From a virus, in IMG/VR virus record IMGVR_UViG_3300025151_000063, positions 1 through 47,112 of that record: 47,112 bases of DNA, one strand, 5' to 3'. Numbering within the stretch: the first letter of the stretch is position 1; the number at the start of each line of letters is the position of its first letter. Both the position numbers and the translations under genes were made by a program. Shown here piece after piece: positions 41,319 through 47,112 of the stretch. The notes beneath the pieces are model-generated. The model was not told where the DNA came from and ran no database searches. It worked only from the letters and a program-made list of their open reading frames with translations.

Positions 41319-42341
41319 TCACAGGCGGGAATACACCTGCTCAAGCAGGTCCACGATCTCCGCCACGACTCCTTCCTGACCGTAAGTCAGGCCCTTCTTC
41401 AGGTCGGCAAGCGATTCCTCGATGGGAGCGCGGTTCGGCAGGTTGCCGCTGTTGCCTCCATCGTTGATGTGCATATGCAGGGTGGAGCCGGTCGGGCCGT
41501 ATCCCGTCTGAGAAACGGAAGGCATCTTGAACACCTCGGAAATCGAGGTGGCCTTTGGTCCGTCTTCAACAGCAATGTAGCGTTGATTGGTGGTGTAGGA
41601 CGTCGCGCGTGCAGGCTCTCCACCGGCAATGTCGAGGTATTGTGGGACGCCGTTCTGCATTGCAGACTCGACTTCAGACTTCTTCACCCCTTTCCCCGCC
41701 ATGCCTTCGCGGGCACACTCGGAACAATAGCCGTGCTTCCCAACACCGCTTGGGTCTGTCTTTCCACAACGGTCGCAATTGAACTGCTCCTTCTCACCGC
41801 GCAGGATCATCGGCATCGGTTGGTCGGGGTCCCTCCTCATGCCGTGTCCTTCATCGATGTGTTCTGCAAGGTTTTCTTCGCGCCTATCGTCAAAGCGACT
41901 GTCGTAGGAAACAGGGTTGAGTTTGCAGTTGATGGCCTGATGATCGACACCGGGCATTCGGCATTCCTCGTGGGGGTTGGCTCCACAGGTCACGCAATTG
42001 TCGGAAGCATCGAACTTCTTGAGTTGCTTCTTGGGGTTGCAGGTGGGGCAATCGCGCCCCTTCATGCACATTCCCTTCATGCAGCCGCCCGCCTTGTCGC
42101 CGGAAGTGCCCTTCCCCTCGTTCTTTTTTGCGGCGGCGATAACGTCACCGCGAGTCACCTTGTCGCGGGGCTCAGTCATTGCAGCGAGGCCTCTCTTTTC
42201 ATCGTCCAATGAGGACTTGATTCTGCGCGACCGCGCAGGGTCAAGTCCTTTCTCAATACCGAGAGACTCCATCAGGCCACGGACCTGCTTCAACAGACGG
42301 CCTTCAGGTGTCTCTTTCAGCGGGTCAAACCATTGCGGCAT
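41319..42341 (-). CDS. Multi-zinc-knuckle protein, 340 aa
   Basis: ATG 42341 shares a base with the upstream stop (TAATG) and has an excellent AGGAGGTG. Residues about 85-215 carry three Cys clusters: CMKGMCMKGRDCPTC, CVTCGANPHEEC and CDRCGKTDPSGVGKHGYCSEC. After a KKSEVES site near 225 the C-terminal part is structured (VPQYLDIAGGE, STLHMHINDG) and ends in a helix (GVVAEIVDLLEQVYSRL). No known family. Located between portal and the 1119-aa protein. Confidence 0.62.
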   Translation of the reverse strand: MPQWFDPLKETPEGRLLKQVRGLMESLGIEKGLDPARSRRIKSSLDDEKRGLAAMTEPRDKVTRGDVIAAAKKNEGKGTSGDKAGGCMKGMCMKGRDCPTCNPKKQLKKFDASDNCVTCGANPHEECRMPGVDHQAINCKLNPVSYDSRFDDRREENLAEHIDEGHGMRRDPDQPMPMILRGEKEQFNCDRCGKTDPSGVGKHGYCSECAREGMAGKGVKKSEVESAMQNGVPQYLDIAGGEPARATSYTTNQRYIAVEDGPKATSISEVFKMPSVSQTGYGPTGSTLHMHINDGGNSGNLPNRAPIEESLADLKKGLTYGQEGVVAEIVDLLEQVYSRL

Positions 42342-42661
42342 TATGAACGCACCTCCTTTTCAGCCGCTTCCCACTCAGCGAGTTGGTCATATCGGCTCTT
42401 AAGGAATACATCTCCGCTGCCGGAGAACGGGCTGTCGATCTGAGAATCAGAAGGAGGGCTTCGGTTTAGCGGGTCGAATGTTTCGGCGGCATGAGGCGTG
42501 GTGAATTTTTGGAATCCTGCCTTTCGCATCAACGCCTCGGGGTTGAGCATTGCCTTCTGAAGGTCGCTGTTCTCCTGCTCCAAGGAATTGATGCGCTCGC
42601 GCAAGGTTCGCATTTCAGCGACGACTTCCTTCAGGAGTTCAATGTGTCCTTCTTCGGTCAA
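42341..42661 (-). CDS. Coiled-coil protein, 106 aa
   Basis: Start TTG 42661 with GGAGGT 7 nt upstream. Residues 6-38 are a leucine-rich coiled coil (LLKEVVAEMRTLRERINSLE) ending QENSDLQKAMLNPEALM. The SLxxENSDLQK segment also occurs at the end of the scaffold (SLRMENSDLQKS), so the two may share an ancestral or functional unit. The remainder is Pro/Ser-rich. Likely scaffold-related, by that resemblance. Confidence 0.55.
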   Translation of the reverse strand: MTEEGHIELLKEVVAEMRTLRERINSLEQENSDLQKAMLNPEALMRKAGFQKFTTPHAAETFDPLNRSPPSDSQIDSPFSGSGDVFLKSRYDQLAEWEAAEKEVRS

Positions 42662-42662
42662 T

Positions 42663-43118
42663 TCACATACCTCCGGGTGCGGGCCCCGAGGGCATATTCA
42701 TGGGAGCCTGCTGTGCGCTTGCCGCCATCATGGGGTCAGGCCCCATCCCCATCATAGCATCAGGACCCCCGACGGGAGCCATTGGCTGCATCTGCACAAC
42801 AGATGCGTGCTTTGCCTTGATCATGGCGAGAGGTTGCTTGAGGGCGAGAACAGCCATCTCAAGTTGCTTCATGTCCATTTGAAGCATAGCCAAAACCTGT
42901 GCTTCGATTCCGGCAGCACGTTGGTCATCGAGAAGGTGGGTGAGGCTGTTCATTGAAGTCATCAGGTCTGAAATGCCCCGGTCCACATCATTGAACAGTT
43001 GAGCAACCGGCGCGGTGCTGACTGCGGTGGTCGGGTCCTGCTTGGAAATCATGGTGTCCCGAAGTTCAAGGGCTCGCAGACGGTCTGCGAGAGTCCCGCG
43101 TTCGGACACCCAAGCCAT
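42663..43118 (-). CDS. Helical Met-rich protein, 151 aa
   Basis: ATG 43118 two nt after the upstream stop. Helices at 7-30, 40-75 (ISDLMTSMNSLTHLLDD) and 75-105 (AQVLAMLQMDMKQLEMAVLA), then a Met/Pro/Gly-rich tail (GGPDAMMGMGPDPMMA). Looks like an assembly chaperone or scaffold accessory, but no family is recognised. Confidence 0.5.
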   Translation of the reverse strand: MAWVSERGTLADRLRALELRDTMISKQDPTTAVSTAPVAQLFNDVDRGISDLMTSMNSLTHLLDDQRAAGIEAQVLAMLQMDMKQLEMAVLALKQPLAMIKAKHASVVQMQPMAPVGGPDAMMGMGPDPMMAASAQQAPMNMPSGPAPGGM

Positions 43119-43120
43119 CC

Positions 43121-43465
43121 TCAGACCACCCGATGCGGCGTGAAGTATCCGGAGTCGCGGCCAACACGGCTGACTCCGAGGGCGACAGCACCTTCAGTCC
43201 CCTTGTAATCGGAGGCGGTGTTGTCGTATTGAGGGATTACGCCGACGAAGCGGTCAGCGGCGCTGTTAGAGGCGACAGCCTTCGTCAGCGAGTCGTGGAG
43301 TTCGAGATCGCTCTTGAGGTGCCCAATTGCATTTTCAGCAGCCTCAAGGTGCTTCCCAATCATGGCGGGGTCGTTCGTTTTGATCGCGGCTTGCATTGCC
43401 TCAAGGGAGGCCAAAGCACGTCGCGCCATCGGGTCCATCTTCTGAAGGATGTCGAAATCGGGCAT
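43121..43465 (-). CDS. Small structural protein, 114 aa
   Basis: Start ATG 43465 (MPDFDILQK) is preferred since AGGTGAG lies just upstream; GTG 43474 is an in-frame alternative. N-terminal helices (MARRALASLEAMQAAI, HLEAAENAIGHLKSDLELHD) are followed by a Ser/Gly-rich C-terminal part (VGVIPQYDNTASDYKG). Role unknown; directly downstream of the portal gene, so head assembly is likely. Confidence 0.52.
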   Translation of the reverse strand: MPDFDILQKMDPMARRALASLEAMQAAIKTNDPAMIGKHLEAAENAIGHLKSDLELHDSLTKAVASNSAADRFVGVIPQYDNTASDYKGTEGAVALGVSRVGRDSGYFTPHRVV

Positions 43466-43495
43466 CTGACTCACCTATTCCCATGTCTGATTCGG

Positions 43496-45268
43496 TTAAG
43501 AACTCTCCCCCTCGGATAGTCCGAGACGCCGAAGAGTCGCGTCCACCTTGCGGTTTGCCGCTTCAACAGCGGGAGAGTCCATGCTACGCTTGTCTGTTTT
43601 CTTGCCGCCGGTAGGGTCGCCCTCATTGCGACGGACCATCTGTGGAGACTGACCGGCGCTGCGCTTTCCGTCTGTGTTGTCGCTTACGGTCCGGAGAGGA
43701 GGCAAGTCAGTTCCGCTTACAGCGGCGAGAGAATCAGGAAGCGGCATGGACCCTCGACTTTGGCGGAGGTCCCGCTCGCTCTTTTGCATTGGAGCGCCCC
43801 CGCCTCCCTGTGCCTGCTGTTGGGCGGCTGCGGCTTGCTGCTGTTGAGCCATAATCTCCTCCTCCGAGGGCTGTCGGTAGTCGAAGTGCAACACCGTGTC
43901 GTCCACACGGTCGCGCAGGTTCGCCTCAAAGCCCGCCTGCTTCATCTGAATCATGTTGCGAATCGCCATCTCATCACGCCTCATGTGCATGATTTCGTCT
44001 TCCTCCTCGTGCGGGGTCAAGGTGAGTTCCCATTCATCAACATCGAAAGCACCCAACAGTTGCGGGAAGCACACGCGGTTGAACACAGATTGAGCCATAG
44101 CGATAGAACGATTGCTGACGACGATCTGCATTCCCTCGTTGTTCAAGCCACCACCGCTGACGTCATTCATGAACACGTTCGACACACCGTAAAACGCGCT
44201 GATACGTTGCCGGATATCGTCCTTCATGGGGATGTATTGGAGTTCTTCCAAAGTGTCCATCATGCGAACGTATTCGATACCGCCACGCCCGGACTCCGTT
44301 TCAACGCCAATGGTGGGAATGTAGTTCGGGTCACGCTCAAGGTGTTCCTGAATGTTGCGGGCCGTGCGCTCGACCGTCTCCATGTTTGACGACTTGATGA
44401 CCATGACGCCACGCGGCATACGCTTCTTTTGGTAGGCCGAATAGACGTAATTGTCCATTGCGATCAGGGTATTGACCTGACGCCACATGGTCGCTACGGG
44501 AGAACGGCCATACAGTTTGGAAGGCGACCACTTGCTGAGATGAATGACTTCACCGTCGGTATAGACCTGACCCTTGCCGACACCTGCGAGGTTCATGTAG
44601 TGAATCGGGACAACAGCCATGCCGGTTTTCGGGCACTTTGCATCTTTGTCCGAAGTTCGGAACGAGCGGTCCACGAGGCTCGTGTATTGCGAACCGCCGC
44701 GCACACCGCGCTTGTCCGCGAGGATTCGCATGAAGATAGGGTCCGCACGGCTAATCTCCTTGATTCGGAAGAACGCGGGCTTCTGAGTCTTGGGGTCGAT
44801 GTAGTATTCCTTGGTCAGGACAATGTAGGCGTCGTCCACAATGTCGAGGTCCATTTCGATTTCACGGAGGATTTCGATGAAGTCTTGCCCCATCCCGTTG
44901 CGAGCATTGAGGAGTTCGTCGGCATATTCAATTTGTCCGCGGTCGGCCTTCCTCGTTTCTCCTCCACAGGATAAGCATTGGTCCACCTGTTGCTGATATT
45001 CGTCGTCACACTCAATGCACTTCGACACGAACTTAGGCTTCCACCCCCATCCCTTTCGGAACGTCTCGACGTTTAGGTGGTTCAGGATCGAACGAAGCAC
45101 GAGGCACTCATACGCCGCCGCATAAAGGGCGGGGATGGTGATTCCCTGAAGAAGGGCGGGCTCTTGAATACCCGACTGAAACAGGGGCATGGTGGGCATA
45201 GGCGTCGAATGACGCTCCATGTCCATTCCAAGAGAGGAAAAGAGACGCTCAATTCGACGCTTCGCCAT
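43496..45268 (-). CDS. Portal protein with zinc-knuckle insertion
   Basis: A 590-aa protein matching portal patterns: wing/stem segments such as EVIHLSKWSPSKLYGRSPVA, LIAMDNYVYSAYQKKRMPRG, DDIRQRISAFYGVSNVFMND and SNRSIAMAQSVFNRVCFPQL. ATG 45268 follows GGAGGCG and overlaps the upstream stop by 20 nt. Residues 84-101 contain C84-x2-C87 and C98-x2-C101 (SKCIECDDE, QCLSCGGE), an inserted zinc site that most portals lack. The C-terminal about 100 residues are Gln/Ala/Gly-rich with an MQKSERD site near 495. It would form the 12-subunit DNA gate of the head. Confidence 0.85.
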   Translation of the reverse strand: MAKRRIERLFSSLGMDMERHSTPMPTMPLFQSGIQEPALLQGITIPALYAAAYECLVLRSILNHLNVETFRKGWGWKPKFVSKCIECDDEYQQQVDQCLSCGGETRKADRGQIEYADELLNARNGMGQDFIEILREIEMDLDIVDDAYIVLTKEYYIDPKTQKPAFFRIKEISRADPIFMRILADKRGVRGGSQYTSLVDRSFRTSDKDAKCPKTGMAVVPIHYMNLAGVGKGQVYTDGEVIHLSKWSPSKLYGRSPVATMWRQVNTLIAMDNYVYSAYQKKRMPRGVMVIKSSNMETVERTARNIQEHLERDPNYIPTIGVETESGRGGIEYVRMMDTLEELQYIPMKDDIRQRISAFYGVSNVFMNDVSGGGLNNEGMQIVVSNRSIAMAQSVFNRVCFPQLLGAFDVDEWELTLTPHEEEDEIMHMRRDEMAIRNMIQMKQAGFEANLRDRVDDTVLHFDYRQPSEEEIMAQQQQAAAAQQQAQGGGGAPMQKSERDLRQSRGSMPLPDSLAAVSGTDLPPLRTVSDNTDGKRSAGQSPQMVRRNEGDPTGGKKTDKRSMDSPAVEAANRKVDATLRRLGLSEGESS

Positions 45269-46526
45269 TCTTCAACGCCTCCTCAAATCCCGCACGAAGG
45301 CCGTCCTCATCAATTTTCCACCGCTTAAGCAATTTCACTCTCTTTTCCGGCGAACACGTTTCGTAGGAGAACAACCGAATGGCTCGGTCATCACCCTCGA
45401 TAGCGGCCTTCGTGACGAGGGCCAAGAATCGGTTTTGCTGCGAGAGCCACGGCACAGCCTCCTCCGCTGCCTTTGAGACAGCCGTTTCCCCCTCAATGAC
45501 CAATGCAGCACCCTCAGCCCTAACACCCCTCACACCCATTTCAGCCTTAAGACACTCGGCGTATGTTGCTGCATTGTCTGATGAGAAAGGAAGAACGAGC
45601 CGGGGCGTGCCGCGGCTGTCTGTTTCGACCTTGCCGCCAACCTCCCATAGGCCTGCAAGCAGTTCGCCCGCATTCTTGATGACGGCATCGCCGCGGTCCG
45701 CGAGGTCATAGTAGGAAGCACGGTCGGTTGATTTGGACCCACGACCCACGACCTCGATCCCGAACAGGAACCCGTGTGATTTGAACAATGAGGAAATTTC
45801 ACTTGAGGAAGCGGGGATGCCGCGAGAAACGATTGCTCGTGCATCCATCATCCCCTGTGCTTTGAGCAGGGCGTGAGACTGCTCCATGATGTTGCGCTCT
45901 CGGACAGAAAGCCGCTCGGACTTGCTGACTCGTGCCCGCCAATCGTCATATGCGTCGTTTTTTCCTTCATCATCGGATGAGGTCCAAGCCTTGACGAAGC
46001 GGCGGAATGAAATGTCGAATCGCTCCTTATGTTGATTCAATGCGCGGTAGTCCTCATCCGTCAGGGGCAACGACTTCACGAGAGCAGGGTCCACGCCGAC
46101 GAAAGATGATAGAACAGCCATACGTTCCGCGTGAATCAATGGCGTGATCGTCTCGATAAGGTCCTGACGCTCGGCCTTGACGAAAATGTCCACGACCTCA
46201 TCAGAAGTCATTCCGAAGTTCTCGGAAAACCACGAGCGAGTGATGGGCACCGAAGGCAATTCAGAACCGGGTTGGTCTGCGGGGTTGGTGTCGCTTTCCG
46301 GACTATCCATCCCCCGTGTGTTTGCCCCTTCACGGGGAGAGCCGGGCTTCTGCCGTTCCACCTGCTGTTGCTCCGCTTCTTGCTCCGCTTCTTTTCCTGC
46401 TCGCTGTTGGAGGTCAAGGAGTTCCTTTTGCTTCCGCTCAATCTCCTGTTCGACTTGCGGCATGACCTTGAGAAGAACGTCGCCCCACGAGTTCACGCCG
46501 GGAATAGCCACGAGAACATCACGCAT
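45249..46526 (-). CDS. Protein with decayed LAGLIDADG-like domain, 425 aa
   Basis: ATG 46526 overlaps the terminase stop by 8 nt. Residues about 27-62 form a Glu/Gln-rich coiled coil; 95-215 are helical (WFSENFGMTSDEVVDIFVKA). Residues about 280-395 (NAGELLAGLWEVGGKVE, RLVLPFSSDNAATYAECL, GAALVIEGETAVSKAAEEAV, WLSQQNRFLALVTKA) follow the LAGLIDADG homing endonuclease fold. The motif reads LAGLWEVGG, so the catalytic Asp is Gly and nuclease activity is unlikely. No intein or intron borders are visible. It sits where some viruses carry a packaging or portal accessory gene. Confidence 0.58.
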   Translation of the reverse strand: MRDVLVAIPGVNSWGDVLLKVMPQVEQEIERKQKELLDLQQRAGKEAEQEAEQQQVERQKPGSPREGANTRGMDSPESDTNPADQPGSELPSVPITRSWFSENFGMTSDEVVDIFVKAERQDLIETITPLIHAERMAVLSSFVGVDPALVKSLPLTDEDYRALNQHKERFDISFRRFVKAWTSSDDEGKNDAYDDWRARVSKSERLSVRERNIMEQSHALLKAQGMMDARAIVSRGIPASSSEISSLFKSHGFLFGIEVVGRGSKSTDRASYYDLADRGDAVIKNAGELLAGLWEVGGKVETDSRGTPRLVLPFSSDNAATYAECLKAEMGVRGVRAEGAALVIEGETAVSKAAEEAVPWLSQQNRFLALVTKAAIEGDDRAIRLFSYETCSPEKRVKLLKRWKIDEDGLRAGFEEALKNGEASN

Positions 46527-47112
46527 CTGCCCACCCCAACCTCTTCTGCCATGTTGATGCGTCGAGAATCACAATGCTGTCTCGGAACTCCTTGGTAGCC
46601 TGAACTGAGAGCGCAAGGGCCATAACCATATCGTCATGGCCTCCGAGAGACTCCATTCTTCCATTGTCGAGCATTGTGAACGTCGAGAGTTCGCTGATCA
46701 AACCGTTCATGTGACGGTGTGTAGCCCCCTCGTCCTTGTAGGGGATGACGAGGTGCCCCTGCTCAAAGTGCAATTGCAGGGTGTGGATGAGCGCCTCCTT
46801 CTTCATGCGACTCATGTTGAATGGCTTGATAGGCAGGTCGCTGATTTCGCTGAGAACCTGATTGAAGGCCATTGCGAAATTGTTCGTCTCAAGTTCGATG
46901 ATGGTTGGGTTGAAGCGGGCATTGAGTTCAATGACCTTATCGATCTGAGCGTTGAAGTCCATTCCCTTCTCGTGGTGGACGTGGACAATGTGCTTATGCC
47001 GGTGTTCATCCATCGCAATGACCATCATACAGGTGTAGTCCGCTTTGCGGTTGGCGCTGATTGCAGGGTCCCACCCGATGTAGTAGGAGTATTCCTCGCC
47101 GTCACGCGGGTA
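46519..47112 (-). CDS. terL: Terminase large subunit, C-terminal nuclease part (partial)
   Basis: The frame runs to the right edge, so only the last 197 residues are present. It contains the RNase H-like nuclease: first Asp in YYIGWDPAISANRKADYTC, the ELETNN strand (second acid), and the closing HDDMVMALAL, whose Asp pair is the usual third acid. The ATPase half lies outside the window. It cuts concatemeric DNA during headful or cos packaging; which type cannot be told here. It leads the head operon by coupling to the next gene. Confidence 0.88.
   Translation of the reverse strand, partial: YPRDGEEYSYYIGWDPAISANRKADYTCMMVIAMDEHRHKHIVHVHHEKGMDFNAQIDKVIELNARFNPTIIELETNNFAMAFNQVLSEISDLPIKPFNMSRMKKEALIHTLQLHFEQGHLVIPYKDEGATHRHMNGLISELSTFTMLDNGRMESLGGHDDMVMALALSVQATKEFRDSIVILDASTWQKRLGWADA

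Noticed and set aside
41079-42212. Plus-strand open frame of 377 codons opposite the zinc-knuckle protein
   Set aside because: The minus strand has a perfect ribosome site and Cys clusters, and the plus reading has no features.
45249-46526. Intein or group I intron in the terminase
   Set aside because: The LAGLIDADG-like protein is a separate gene after the terminase stop, with no splice-junction residues and continuous neighbours.

Overview
This window looks like most of the structural half of a tailed double-stranded DNA virus genome (class Caudoviricetes, HK97-type head). An archaeal host is likely, possibly marine Poseidoniales (MGII) archaea; that host name is an inference. The hints are a stand-alone XPF/ERCC4 nuclease with a helix-hairpin-helix tail, a large number of tiny zinc-ribbon proteins, TATA-like boxes about 27 nt upstream of a few start codons, and proteins that are not acidic enough for haloarchaea. 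No tail sheath is visible, so a siphovirus with a short tail (tape measure only 494 aa) is the best guess. Both ends are cut inside genes: an unknown plus-strand gene at the left edge and the large terminase at the right edge. The rest of the genome (DNA polymerase and the like) is not here.

Plus strand, 1-3295: a compact replication/repair cluster with a partial gene, two zinc-ribbon mini-proteins, the XPF-like nuclease, a P-loop ATPase (probably helicase-like) and a possible degenerate DEDD exonuclease. It converges on everything else.

Minus strand, read from the right edge leftwards, 47112-3255: terminase large subunit, a protein with a decayed LAGLIDADG fold, portal with a zinc knuckle, several coiled-coil/zinc proteins, a 1119-aa protein carrying a ligase-like domain without the catalytic lysine, prohead protease fused to scaffold (with a likely nested scaffold start), major capsid protein, small head proteins, neck proteins, tail tube, tail assembly chaperones joined by a probable -1 ribosomal frameshift, tape measure, then about 15 kb of very large tail-tip proteins with LamG/jelly-roll lectin-like modules.

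After the tail tip (9873-3255) comes an accessory cassette of small basic or Cys-rich proteins, a C5-type DNA methyltransferase, a DUF5872-type basic protein and an HMG-CoA lyase-like enzyme with its main active-site residues. Seven of these proteins carry the same short helix, roughly AFxxAWxxLK, at the N-terminus, C-terminus or interior, usually bounded by Lys-Ser or Lys-Ala. Similar Lys-Ser/Ala-acidic sites occur near the N-termini of the capsid protein and protease and inside portal and scaffold. I propose that the helix is a capsid-targeting tag removed by the prohead protease, so that the cassette makes proteins packaged inside the virion. This is inferred from sequence pattern only.

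Genes are packed almost without gaps, with ATGA, GTGA, TTGA and TGATG junctions, which indicates translational coupling; many starts are TTG or GTG. I found no tRNA, CRISPR array, insertion sequence or integrase, and no gene-free stretch longer than about 50 bases.
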